Below, piece after piece: positions 48,271 to 59,670 of a stretch of DNA of 64,000 nucleotides. Each line of letters starts with the position of its first letter. The first letter of the stretch is position 1. Position numbers and translations under genes: made by a program. Source of the DNA: Bactrocera neohumeralis (lineage: Eukaryota > Arthropoda > Insecta > Diptera > Tephritidae); NCBI RefSeq assembly GCF_024586455.1, contig NC_065922.1, positions 37,134,089 to 37,198,088 on the forward strand, in the 5' to 3' direction. Below the pieces are notes generated by a model, which saw only the letters and a program-made list of their open reading frames with translations, did no database searches and had not been told where the DNA came from.

Positions 48271-49369
48271 CACTATGCCAAGGAAACGAATCAAAGTGAC
48301 TCTCATTGGCGGGGCTCCATTTGTCCACTGCTAGATGTTAATAAACTCTTCGTGGGAATCCCAGATATGGAGAAAACAAATTCAGTTTAAAAACCAAATT
48401 TACTTTGAATTTTTTATAGTGTTCTATACTAGAATAATTATCAGAGTTCCCACTCTCCAAATTGGAGTGACATCCCGACCAAACACCTGCCACAGACCTC
48501 ATTAATGATCTGATGTTAACAAATCATTACGTACAACAACAATGCATTACATGTTGTTACATTTTAGCCAATTCAATCGTATTTTATTGTCAATGTACAC
48601 AACAATAACAATAAATAATACTTTCCAATCATTGAAAATATTTATTATATGTGGAATCGGTTACGAGTAACGGTGTGCAACAACTAGTGACTTACATATA
48701 CATACATTCATATATATATTATGTATGTAGATACAAAAACAACAATGAATTCTGAAGTGCCCAACAAACTGCTCATTCCATTAAGTCCATCACCCACCCT
48801 TTACGCATATTCGCACTGCAATCGTCATTTCACAATCGGCATGTCAACAGTCGAGGGTCGGCAATCGACAATCGGCAGTTGTCGTGCGAATGGTTTTTCC
48901 CTCACGCAAATGAATTGAAAATGCATCTGCAATTACTGTGGCGCTTCTCGGTCTAACAATGGCTTCGTAGAAACCAACTTTGTTGTTGTTATTGTTGTAC
49001 TTGTTATTGTTATTCTTTCAGCGAAAATGTCCTCACCAGCGCTCGAGTACCTCGGCATGTAGCTGATAAATAGTACAAATGTACTTATACTATATAAATA
49101 TTGTTTGTGTGCGTATGTGTGCGTTCATGACTGCATTTTTACTGCTACTACGTGTTGTTGTTGTTGCCATTGTTGTAGGCGATTAGTCGGAAAGCCAATG
49201 CAACTGTGTACATACATATGTTGTTGTTTACCGTTGCCATTTGTGTTGTTGTTGTTGTTTGTTGTTGCTTGCGCTACACTAATTTCTCATGGTGATCTGT
49301 GTGTGTGTGCGTGTGTGTGCGTTTGTCTGTCTGACAGGTCGTACAATTGCTCACTTCATTGCAGCTCAC
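48271..49369. other. non-coding stretch with TTG and TG repeats
   Basis: No gene seen. TTGTTG runs near 48980, 49155 and 49245, and TG microsatellite at 49298-49322. Confidence 0.35.
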
Positions 49370-49668
49370 CTTTGATTCATGCTCCTTGAGGTCCTTGAGC
49401 ATTTCACTGGAATTGCCGTGTATTGCATTTACTATCTGCACACACACACACACACACACATACATACACTTACGAATGTTGTACGGCTCCATTGTTCTTC
49501 TAGCTGTGTGTTGTTATTTTTTTCCTCATTTCTCTTGTGTCTATTTTGCCGAACCGTGTAGACACAGAGGTTTTCGTCCTGATCGCTCATATCTGCAAGA
49601 TCGTCCTCGTCTTCTGCGTCGTCTGCGTAGTCAATTACTAGCGTACCCGCAGCGTTTTCGAGTGTGTG
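49370..49668 (-). CDS. two candidate coding exons of an unidentified minus-strand gene
   Basis: Exon a (49668-49474, 65 codons) follows a CAATAG acceptor and ends at a strong donor TTC|GTAAGT. It reads NAAGTLVIDYADDAEDEDDL, ADMSDQDENLCVYTVRQNRH, then a basic/Asn-rich coil and LEEQWSRTTF. Exon b (49435-49370, 22 codons) follows GTGTGTGCAG, reads IVNAIHGNSSEMLKDLKEHE-SK and ends at AAG|GTGAGC. Both junctions are phase 0 and the frames agree. The intron between is only 38 nt and mostly a TG repeat, short for a fly. Acidic then coiled-coil-like content suggests a cytoplasmic or nuclear regulatory region. I do not recognise the protein; a weak resemblance to the N-terminal part of fly SK potassium channels is from memory only and unverified. 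No other exons are certain. Confidence 0.5.
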
Positions 49669-49796
49669 CTATTGTTCGGCGTCGTTATGTGATTCTCTAC
49701 GCCTTACAAACTCGAGTGGTTATTAAGCAAATACCATTGTGCCGTGCACTATGTTTGTATGTCTGTCTGTGTGGTGAATGGTTCGAGTACCAGTGC

Positions 49797-49973
49797 TCAG
49801 CTGGACGCGGCGCGGTGCAAAACAATGGCAGGACACTTGAAAATGCCCGGGGTATGGTGGATGGCCGAGAGAGGCGGACAATGCCTGGGTGCGTCGAAAC
49901 ACTCGAAGCACAGTTGGTCGGCCCATTGTTTCAAGGTGCCTGACACATTGTGCGAAACGCTGTGTAATCGCTG
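49797..49973 (-). CDS. possible further exon, Cys-rich frame
   Basis: The minus-strand frame reads SVSHNVSGTLKQWADQLCFE, CFDAPRHCPPLSAIHHTPGI and FKCPAIVLHRAASS before a stop. It starts just after possible acceptors (GACTAG, GCTAG). It lies directly upstream of the exons at 49.4-49.7 kb and could belong to the same gene, but no donor is evident. Opposite-strand frames (49347-49943, 49744-49983) overlap it, so it may be chance in a GC-rich patch. Confidence 0.2.
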   Translation of the reverse strand, partial: QRLHSVSHNVSGTLKQWADQLCFECFDAPRHCPPLSAIHHTPGIFKCPAIVLHRAASS

Positions 49974-50580
49974 CGCTAGCTAGTCTGGCTAAGTGTCATT
50001 TCGATGGCGTTGCTCTATTATTGTTGCTTGGCTTAAATGCTGTTTAAGCGCAACAAGTTGCAAATGTATTAGCACATTGCCTTTGGCTCCGATTGGCTAT
50101 GGGACATTTCAGTTTGCCAGCGCTGCGTTCCAGCCTTTGTGTCGTTTGGTCCGCTGCCAGGACGTCTACGGTGCGCCGCGTTGAACTTATGGCATCTGCA
50201 AGTGGTAATTCGTTTGTCGTTTAAGTCAAGTTTGCTTGATCCGCAGGTGTACATTTGCATTGATTTTGAAGATCACACCTTTGCTTTAAGTAGTTAAGCA
50301 GGGGACCACATACATAGCTCAAATCCATGACTCGCCATTTTTAATACAAATTTTTCGCAAATTTCCATACATTCATTACAAAATATAGGGTGCTTTATGA
50401 AGGCTGCCTTTTAGAAACTCATTTTCGGTCTTATTTTCTAGTATATAAAAGATTATTTCCTAGAAAATGGTTTCATTAAAGCTCTGGTTGTCAAATCTGC
50501 TGTCCTTATATCCCAAGACTTTGATAATGTTTCTGGCTTTACTACACGAATTCTTCGTCTTAACAGCGCGTCAGTCGTTT
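49974..50580. other. non-coding stretch
   Basis: GC-richer to 50250, then AT-rich. No gene or repeat recognised. Confidence 0.35.
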
Positions 50581-50589
50581 TTCCTTTTC

Positions 50590-51250
50590 GCTGTTTGGCT
50601 ACAATTCTAGATTCCAAGTGTAGCCAGCTCCTTCTCTATCTGGTCTTCCCAACGAAGTGGAGGTCTTCCTCTTCCTCTAATTCTCCCGGTGGGCACTGCA
50701 TCGAATACTCTCGGAGCTGGAGTGCTTTCATCCATTCGGACGACATGACTTAGCCACTATCTTTTAATTCGCTGAACTATATCAATGTCGTCGTATATCT
50801 CGTACAGCCCATCCATTTGCCAACGTGCAAAGGACCTTAAATCTTCCAATCCTTCCTTTTTCTCAAAAACTCATAACGTCTACTCATCAGATGTTATCAT
50901 GGTCCTTGTCTCTGCACCATATAGTAGAACGCGGATGGTGAGTGACTTGTAGAGTTTGGTCTTTGTTCATCGAAAGGGGACTTTACTTCTCGATAGCCTA
51001 CTCAGTCTGAAGTATCAACTGATGCCAAGAGTTATTCTGCGTTGGATTTGGAGGCCGACGTTATTATTTGTGTGAACGTTGGTTCCAAGATAGACGTAGT
51101 TATGTACGACTTCGAAGTTATGACTGTCATTAAATGAATAGTTTCCTCAATATTCGAGTCGATGGCAATCCTCAATAGCTTCACAGCAATCTGCGAAAAA
51201 TCCGTATAACCGGAGGTAGCCAGTCGGTATTGCCGAGACAGTTACTACGG
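50590..51250 (-). mobile_element. LINE family A relic, inverted
   Basis: The minus strand reads GLYEIYDDIDIVQRIKR, then HVVRMDESTPAPRVFDAVPT and GRIRGRGRPPLRWEDQIEKE (50800-50635), with YGAETRTM-type and TKLYKS-type residues at 50930-50980. This is the same C-terminal region as the + copies. Broken by stops. Except for the 3' tail at 4.5 kb, the only minus-strand copy recognised. Confidence 0.8.
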
Positions 51251-51839
51251 ATCTTATCTAATGAGTGAAACGGATCGGAAATCTATCCGACCACGGTCTC
51301 AACTCTCCAGCACCCTCACAAAATTATTTGGGGCCTATTTTCTTCTACTATAGCAGCAATAATTTACCGACCGGGCGCATTAAAAAAGAGTTATGCTTTA
51401 TGGCATTACGTGCCGATCCACTGACATATGTAGTTATATTTAGCTTTCACCTTATTGATTATATATTGCTCTTTCCAACGACAGAACTCAACATTTCAAC
51501 ACCGAGTTAACTTCAATCCACAGCGGAAGGGTATGTATACGACGTCAACCATTAATTTCATTGAGATCATTAGGTCGGCGATATTTTTTAATCCCTTGCT
51601 GCAACATGTATCCTAGAATTACTTCAACTATTGGCAATCGTCGTTCGTTCGGTGCTCCAACAGAAAGGGCGAGATAAATTCATACAGCGTCAAGTAGGTT
51701 GGCGAACTAAGAGAGAAATTAAATTTCTAAATACTCGTTCTTGAGAGCCACAGAGTTTCAATGCCTGAAAATCTAAGATTTCAACAAATATTGAGAAGAC
51801 TGCAGTAAACAAACTTTTCAGCTCCTACGAAGGTTGCTT
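51251..51839. other. intergenic, nothing recognised
   Basis: An 81-codon frame at 51265-51510 has no motif. Confidence 0.35.
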
Positions 51840-52640
51840 TTTAAATTTCGGGATACGAGAGAGGAGCAAATTTAACTATCGAAAATCGCTTTATTTATTT
51901 CCAAAATAATCTCTATTAAAGTCTATCCACTTTTACGTAGGTTGAATCATTTCTCGAAGCACTTTTGCCACTCTGATTGAGGTATCTCCAACACATGTCT
52001 TTTTAACACATTAACCGCCTTTCAGGTGTCGAAAAAGGTAGACCTCCTTGTTTATTTTTTACGTAAGGAACTAAAAAGAAGACATTCGGTTCCAAGTCAG
52101 GACTTTACGGTGGATGACTCATCAAATCGATGTTTTGAGCACTCTAAAATGAAGTTGTTGGTTGGTTTTTCTGATTTCTTGAAAGACAACTGGCAAACAA
52201 ATGGTTGTATACCACTCAGAATTTATTGTTATGAATTGTTTTAATGGTATGGTTGCGATATATCCAGTTGTTTCTAAAAACCAGGCAACCATTTGCTTGG
52301 AAGTGCTTCGTGCGCGAACAACTTTTATTTGATTCGACTCTTTTGAAACACCCATACAGGGCTCATACTCGAAAATCCACGATTAACCACCTGTCACGAT
52401 GTCATAGACGTGTTTCGAAGCACCGCTATAGTATTTTGGTAACATTTCTCTCGACCAAACGACACGAGCCTTTTTTTGAGCGTTTAACAAATTTGTGGTC
52501 AAAGCATCAATAGTTTCCTGGAGTGATCTGAGACGTTTATGATTTCATCATACCATCGATAAACATTGGTTCTTTATAGAGCTTCACTCTTGATGAGTTA
52601 ATCCACGTCGACAGTTGTAAAAAATAATCGCGGGAAAATG
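51840..52640 (-). mobile_element. mariner transposase relic
   Basis: The minus strand near 52010-51850 reads KAVNVLKRHVLEIPQSEWQK then CFEKWFN, a characteristic mariner C-terminal segment. Upstream (52640-52030) frames are decayed. The plus-strand frames at 52026-52513 are antisense to it. Confidence 0.7.
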
Positions 52641-54350
52641 TTCACAATTTAGTTCCAGTTTTTGGTCGAAAAGAATATTTTAAGTTACTGTAAACAACAC
52701 AAATAGCGCTCGTATGTCTGAGTATGCATACTAGAGCTCTTGGTATTCGACTAATCGACTAACCGGACTAACCAGATTAACCGGACTAACCGGATAGGGC
52801 ATTATTCGAATAATAACCCATCCGGAACTTGTTTCATCAGCAAGCCCATCAAATTGAAAGTGAAATGAAGTAAAACAGCCAAATCTAGAGCTAAATTATG
52901 CACACGATAGGCCTGAAAAGTAAACAGCTGTGGGTTTCTAAGCATACTGGTGTATGGGACAACAGAAATGCGTTTACGTTGATTGTCTACCCAAATTTTC
53001 CAACGACTTCGACCTTTTCCAAAAGGTAATTTTATACAACCAAGAATTCTCAACTCAACTCTCAAACTATTCGGTAAAAAATTTGGTTCGCTAAAACAAC
53101 AACAATTTAAGATGGCAACTAAGGCGACCACTGTCTCAAGCAAAATATTAATATCTCCTCAACTATTTCAATTCCGAAAATAATATATAAAAAAGAAGTA
53201 AAGATATTCACAAAATTTCATTTTATTCACTGAAATATCACGAATTAATATTTGAAAAATATTAGATCACCCAAAAACATTTTTTTAAATTATTAATTTG
53301 AGCAATAATTATTGCTCTTACTCCAAATTTATTTCAATTCATTTTATGTACAAATTATTGCAGCAATTTCTAGTGTAAACAATACTTGTACAATAATCGG
53401 GTCAACTGAACACGTAACCGGTTCACGCAAATGCAACCCTCGGTTGCGCTGGTATTTTTGACATTTGACATATTTTCTTCATTCGTCACTCACACTGCGA
53501 ACGACGCGGATTTGCGAGCGAACGATAAAGAAAAGTATTTGGCAACTGCTTTCTAATATTTTTTTCATATATTTTCTGTGAGTGATCAAAATTTCTGATA
53601 CAATTTGCAACAAAATTTCGTCAAAGTTCACATGAGTTGAAGTGCAAAAGCTCAAGGAAGCAGTTGTGGAAGTCGCAGACGAAGAAAAATGTGTGTGTGC
53701 CAAAGGCTAAAAGAGGAGTAGTAACAAGGAAGAAGAGAAGTGAAGAATTGAATAATTGTGTTTATATGTGTGTGCGGGAGTGCAAGGGGTCAAACGTACC
53801 GAGTATCGAATGAAGCCAAAGAATGTCAAATGCAGATAGAAAGTGATAATTGTAAATATAGAGAATGAGGTGATTGTGCTATGAACAAATAAAAAAATCA
53901 GCCTTAAGCTAAATGCAGTAGCTGCACCCAAACGGGAATGGACCAAAGATAGACGCGTTGATCGCACCAACAGACGATTAACTCGTGTGCCAGATAAGAG
54001 TGGGAGAGAAGTGTAGGGAAACTGAAAGTCACTGTACAAAAGCCTATGGCTGATACAAAATGCTAGTCTCTTGTTATTGTTGTCATTGCCTCAAGTAATG
54101 CAGTGCAAACGAGTATTCGTAAACAAAGCATAGAAGACTGAACTTGTGATTTAGCAATTTGGTTGTCTACGCCGTGCTCCCCTGCTGGTCATTTTGTGTG
54201 ATATTACGCACTGTTAAGACAACTGCATTTGTGGGATACATATTTTAGTTGAACTTACGTACGATCACTTTAATTTAATTGCTAAGTTTATTGAATTAAG
54301 ACAAAAATGTAAATATTGAAAAATAACTAATCGAAATTCTTTATATTTAC
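52641..54350. promoter_or_regulatory. AMMECR1 upstream region and probable non-coding 5' exon
   Basis: 52641-53460 has no gene; it contains a 9-bp tandem repeat (separate entry) and an 18-bp palindrome at 53300-53317 (GAGCAATAATTATTGCTC). From about 53480 the sequence becomes GC-richer (CACACTGCGAACGACGCGG) and A/G-rich, like a fly promoter and 5' UTR. A TTATATTTACAG acceptor at about 54352 suggests that a 5' UTR intron ends there. Exact start unknown. Confidence 0.4.
52747..52818. repeat. 9-bp tandem repeat ACTAACCGG plus palindrome
   Basis: Five to six degenerate copies of a (G)ACTAACCG unit at 52749-52795, followed by the perfect palindrome ATTATTCGAATAAT (52801-52814). No known role. Confidence 0.7.
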
Positions 54351-54679
54351 AGGTTACAACTTTTTTAGATTCACATCATCAAGTTACGCACTGCCATTAC
54401 TACTAGAGATCTTAGCGGTATAAAAAATATAGCGTATTCGATTAGTCCTGCAACAAATACAAAAGCAGATCGGCATTAGCACAGTCTGCGTCCACAATAA
54501 AATTAAAATAAATAGTAATTACTATAAACATATATTTAAGAACTTGCAATCCACATTGGGTAGCATTGTTGTTAAAAGAAAAAAAATTAACGCAACGAGT
54601 GAAGCATACAAAATTTCAGTTTGTAAGTTTACCAAATACTTTTGAGGGTAAAGCGCATAAAGGTACACCAAGCACAATA

Positions 54680-55631
54680 ATGTCAAATAACTATCAGCAC
54701 CACAATAATTATCGCGGCTCAAGCACATCACAACAGATGAATGGTCTACGGCCACATCACCTGCAGAACGGTGATTGTGGCGACGATGGTGATTGCTATC
54801 GCCGCGGTGGTGGCTCAAATCGCCTCACAAATGGTTATAGTGTGAAGCCGTTGGACAATGTGGCGGTGCCTGACATGTGCATATTTTGTTTTGAGGTGCT
54901 TGACTGTGAGCTGAACAATGTAGAAGCGCCTGGTACGCCCAAATTCACAAATGATGCTTAGTAAGTACTCTCTTAATATGCATTTTAATTAAAATGTTCA
55001 TGATGTTTTTCGTTTCTGCAGCCCATTATTTGTAACTTGGAAAACAGGGCGTGATAAGCGATTACGTGGTTGTATTGGTACGTTCAGTGCCATGCATTTG
55101 CACAATGGACTTCGTGAATATGCATTAACGAGTGCTTTAAAGGATTCGCGCTTTGCGCCCATCGCTAGGGAAGAGCTACCCAAATTGACTGTGTCGGTGT
55201 CGATATTGCAAAATTTCGAAGAAGCACACGGGTATCTCGACTGGACATTAGGCGTACATGGCATACGTATTGAATTTTTGAATGAACGTGGTTACAAGAG
55301 GACTGCTACTTATTTGCCACAAGTGGCTACTGAACAAGGTGAGCTAACGAAAATGAACAAACACATGAATTTGTGATAAGATTTTTCGCAAAAAGTTATC
55401 GTATTAAATGTAATCTAAAAACCGAATATGTTTTCGATTTTCACAGGTTGGGATCAAACCCAAACTATAGACTCTCTACTCAGGAAGGGGGGCTACCGTG
55501 CAGCAATCACCCCGGAAACTCGAAAATCAATCAAATTGACGCGTTATCGTTCGCAAGAAATTCAAATGAACTATAAAGAGTATCGTGAAGTGTTGGAACG
55601 TCGGGCGCAATATGGCAAAGTACAATGCTAA
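54680..55631 (+). CDS. AMMECR1 domain protein orthologue (three coding exons, complete)
   Basis: Exons 54680-54960, 55022-55338 and 55447-55631 join in phase through introns of 61 and 108 nt (donors GTAAGT and GTGAGC; acceptors CTGCAG and TTCACAG), giving 260 residues. The start is the ATG in CACAATAATGTC; upstream in-frame sequence is AT-rich 5' UTR. Residues 1-60 are a low-complexity N/H/G-rich leader. The AMMECR1 domain starts near PDMCIFCFEVLDCEL and includes LFVTWKTGRDKRLRGCIGTF with the invariant LRGCIG motif, LREYALTSALKDSRF, LPKLTVSVSILQNFE, DWTLGVHGIRIEF, YLPQVATEQGWDQTQTIDSL and LRKGGYRA. Human AMMECR1 is linked to Alport syndrome with midface hypoplasia. The biochemical role is unsettled; the domain is conserved from archaea to animals. 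In Drosophila I believe the orthologue is CG5902. No breaks; a sound gene. Confidence 0.95.
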
Positions 55632-55868
55632 CAAACACCGAAAATGCGTTTCAAACAACACCAGCAAATCTTAATGCAGCAACAGAAACAATTTCAGTTA
55701 CAACAACAACAAAAACAGACTACAAACACTACAAATATAATGACGTTGTCAAAACAAAACTTTCAAAATCCGCATCAACGCAAGTCATACGTTGGTGTAC
55801 AACAACAACAATTACCGACTATACCACATAATAGATATTATCATTATTATAATTCTTATTATCTATAG
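55632..55868 (+). other. in-frame open extension after the AMMECR1 stop
   Basis: After the TAA (55629-55631) the same frame stays open for 78 codons to a stop at 55866-55868. It encodes a Q/N/Y-rich stretch starting QTPKMRFKQHQQILMQQQ and ending YYHYYNSYYL. The context is TAA-CAA. It could be 3' UTR that is open because CAA repeats lack stops, or a readthrough tail. Part of the 3' UTR in any case. Confidence 0.3.
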
Positions 55869-56234
55869 TTTATAGCTATACAAAAAAGAAAGCGTCGCGC
55901 CAATGCTAACTACAAAAACAAAAACATTAACAAAAAGCATAATGACGATAGCAAATAACAACTGCTGGGTCAGCAATAAACGCGTTTTCCAAAACAATAA
56001 TAATTTTCTGATAAAAAAAAACATATATTAATAACAATAATGGTACATATTTATGTATATGTAAAGTTCAAATAATCAAAAAATCAAATTATAATGCTAA
56101 TTAAATTACTAAAATTTTATTCATTTTACTTTTAAGGCGGATGGTAATATATTCTACACGCCAACGTGCTTCTTAATGCTAATATGTACATACATGCATA
56201 CATACATGTAAACAGTAAATGAATTTTAATTTGC

Positions 56235-56240
56235 AATAAA
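56235..56240 (+). other. candidate AMMECR1 poly(A) signal
   Basis: AATAAA at 56235-56240; an earlier AATAAA is at 55975-55980. Either would give a 3' UTR of about 0.35-0.6 kb. Confidence 0.45.
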
Positions 56241-56259
56241 GCTAAAAAATATATATTAT

Positions 56260-58976
56260 ATAACTAATTCTTGAAATATACATGAAGTACGTACAGCAAT
56301 TCGGAATTTTAGAAACTAACGGAAAAAACCAATTATTTTGTCCCTTCAGTAGAAATAGAAAAATAATTGTTGCGTACAAACGTTTGTGAAATGACGAACA
56401 ACAAATGGTGTTTTCAGTAATATTTTAAATTGAGAGTACACATACATACATATATAAAATACAAGTGCTTTGTCAATATATTTATAGTTATATTCTGAAA
56501 TTTCGTTAAGTTGCAATTTATTTACTGTTATGCAATACAAAAACAATTTATTTGCAATATTAGTGCACCTTATTTTTACTAATCAATTATTTAGCATTCG
56601 ATAATTTCGGTTATGAGAATAGTGTTTTATTATTCCCACTTTTATAATATTAAATATTTGGAAGCAAGCCTCCAAAACAAGATTGCTTTCGATTAGTTGT
56701 TGTTATCTTTAAGACAGCATTTAAGTGACATTTTTTCTCTTAATCAATCCTAAAATTTAGTGAAATTAATGTTGTAAGCAATTTTTAGGAAATAAAAGAA
56801 AAATTAAGAAATTAGCGTTGAGTTTTCTTGAGGAGAAAGGTGTTTATTGTTGTTGTGGTGGCAGAACTCTGCCGAGTTTATAGTTCTCTGTCGGATAAAA
56901 GTCAATACCGGTTACGTTGACCCGACTGTTGTGGGAACGGTAATGTGTTTGTATTATATTATCAGTTATATGTGTGTACCATATACTCGTATACATATTA
57001 ATGTATAATACACAGAGCAAGAAACTTTTTCTCGAACAAAACCTTATTATAAATACTTTGAGAATAAGTTTCGGTTGCAGTGGTTTTGTAAAATTGCCCA
57101 AGGTCTAATAATCTTTCGCTCCTCAGGTAAACAAGCTATTTCGAAATGGAGCGGGAGTCATGTATGTATATCCGTGAATGCGGAATCAAACAAACAATAT
57201 TTTCCAAAACCATTTGGGTTAAGTTAATTGCTGCTACAACGCCCGCAAAAACTGCTTTATGCACTTTTATATAAATTTTTTAGGTTATATGGAGCCTTTT
57301 GCTTTGGGAACAATAGCAAGAAACTTAGACGCAATGACGTTGGCTTAAAAGTGTGTTAGCGGAAGTATTAAATTATTATACAGAAATATTTTCGTCGTTT
57401 TATGGATAAAACCCTCGTTAGCAGGAAATTCTATGATAAAAACTTACTCAGTTGAGAACTCCTACATAAATTAACGAAGCAACTAAGTTATCCATATTTC
57501 CTTGAAATACTTTATATACTTATTTCAAATAAATTCGTTTAATTAAATATATGCAATATTTTCACTTCATTTCACAATAATTCACATTTTTAAATAAATT
57601 TTCAATACACTATGGGAAATCCGCTGCGAATTTACACATTTCCTTTTCTGCCCACTTTCACAATGGCCGGCTGATCATGGCGGATGTGATATTTTGTAAT
57701 TTCCATACGAAGCGGAAGTGCACGAAGAACACATAAAGCGAATACAAGCCAAAAGCCAACAAAATTAATTATGAACTATAAGCATAATAGTGCTTATGTC
57801 ATTCATGTTCATCAACAATCAATTATATTCTTTGCATATCATAAATATTTTACTGCAAATCTTTTGTTTGCGAATTTCACATTACAACGCAAATTGGCAA
57901 CGCCGTTAATGTCAATTTCGTTTTTATCTTTCCCGAAAAATGTCGACTCGCTGTCAAATTTTGCTACAAAAATACAAAGAATTCGTAAATTAACCAAATG
58001 TTTCCTCCATAAATTGAAAAATTTCAAGCAAAATAAAAACAAAAAAAGTAATACAAAAAGCTCGAATCGCATACAAAATTAAAAAGCAAATGTCAAAGCT
58101 AGTGAAAACGTGAATTACGACCAGTAAAAAGAAGTTATTCTATATTCAACAACAAAACGCATAGCAGAAAAACAGACTGTCAGCAAATTAGCGAAATAAC
58201 TAGCAGTGGAACAGCAACAAAAACGAAGGCGACGGTGGTGTAAGAGGCAACAGCACATCAGCGGTGTCAATGATAGCTCATAAGAGGGCACTCATAATCA
58301 TTAAATTGGCAAATTGTTTTCGGCAAAAAATAGGTTATTTTGAAGAGTTGGAAAATCTACGGCTCTCCTGTAATTCTCGATAAAACAATCAAAGTTTGAT
58401 ATTGTTGACAATAGCTGTCGCTAGCAATTTCGTCTTGTTGCAGTAAAAAAAAACTAATCAAGAACAAACAAGGAACGCACACATGTCATGTTACTAAGTT
58501 AGGCAGACAAGGAGACAAGACGCACGCCACCATCAAACTCACACCAATTGGTATCAATAACGTACACAAAGGTTAGTTACTTTCCTTTGTTTGATGTCAA
58601 AGCGCATTCTATTGGAATCTGAGTAATCTGTAAACAACGCCGGTTAGCGACTCTGTGCCCACCCTTCTAAACAGGTCATTATCCTAACCAACAAAGTCTT
58701 TTGCCATATCGCGTTTAATGCTATTTTTCTTAATAAAGAACTTCACTGCTGATTGTCCCAAACATACGCGTTTGTTGTGGTTCGCGAATAAGTGATTATA
58801 AATGGAATAATTTGACATTTCTAATGACGCACTGGAGGCGTTAAAAACCTTTTCGGTATCCACAATATAAATTTCTATCGCACAAATCGCCAGTCGAATA
58901 TATATCTTGTTTCAAGCGAAAATCACACTGCTCGCCATTACACCAATTCGTGAAGAACAAAAGTGAAACCCAACGA
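56260..58976. promoter_or_regulatory. intergenic region and ZNRF 5' UTR
   Basis: 56260-57600 is AT-rich with no gene seen. 57600-57760 is GC-richer (AATGGCCGGCTGATCATGGC) and may contain the ZNRF promoter. 57770-58570 is A-rich with AACAAC runs, like a fly 5' UTR. CACAAAG|GTTAGT at about 58570 is a possible UTR donor, and an acceptor before 58900 is plausible. The 103-codon frame at 57771-58082 has no motif. Confidence 0.35.
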
Positions 58977-59670
58977 ATGGGCGCTAAGGCAAGTACACCG
59001 ACAGCCAGCGGCCAAAGCCCACGTTCGCGTACCTTTTCCAGCAGCTCAACTGGGACGGACGCTGCACAAGTTGCCAGCAATAGCAGCGCAGATGGTGGTC
59101 AAGGCTTTAACTTGTTGCGTACATTACCCAGCCTACAGGTACAACATCATGTCCAGAGTTCAAGCATCGATCGACAGCGTGCACGTAGTTTGAGTTCAGT
59201 GCCGGATATTCACAATCAACAACATGGCAACTCAAATGCAGGTTGTGTCGCTGGTGGACCGCATACACATCCAGCTGTCGGTACGACGCCAAGTAGCAAT
59301 GCATTTGGTGTAACCTCACAAGCGCATTCTTCAGTTGCCACCAATTATTTGCAACATCCGCATTATCCACTTGGTGGTGATGTTATGGGTTCAGGTAGTA
59401 TTCGTGTTAGTGTTCCGGTCAGTAGTAGCTCATTTCACGATAACTCACTGATGCTGAATGGCGGTAACGGTGGCGGCAATAGTGGTCGTGGCATGGTGAG
59501 TGCACCACATTCTCATACACTCAACTTTGAAGATCTACAGGATGTTTCTGCAACGGGCACAAATTTTGTGGAGAGCATTGCATTGGCGGCATCCTCATCT
59601 AGTGGCGCGAGCGGTATTGGTCGCGTCTACACAGCTACATCGCTACCATCGCACATTTGGTCATTTAATG
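58977..59670 (+). CDS. ZNRF1/2-like E3 ubiquitin ligase, first coding exon
   Basis: ATG at 58977 gives MGAKASTPT, a Gly2 N-myristoylation start like MGAKQS of vertebrate ZNRF1/2. An in-frame GTG at 58950 is not needed. After the leader come SPRSRTFSSSSTGTD, RSLSSVPD and a 200-residue Ser/Gly/Asn-rich linker. The exon ends with TATSLPSHIWSFNG (compare SLPAHL in front of the zinc finger of ZNRF2) and a strong donor AATG|GTAAGT at 59671, phase 1. The zinc finger and RING that define the family should be on the next exon, but nothing like CPVCSK or a C3H2C3 RING is readable to 64000, so the gene continues beyond the window across an intron of more than 4.3 kb. Expected role: membrane-anchored ubiquitin ligase on endosomal/plasma membranes. 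Identity rests on the two ends of the exon. Confidence 0.75.

Noticed and set aside
49347..49943. 198-codon plus-strand frame
   Set aside because: Includes a THTHTHT microsatellite run and opposes minus-strand exons with proper splice sites.
51840..52513. plus-strand frames of 72-89 codons
   Set aside because: Antisense to a mariner relic on minus.
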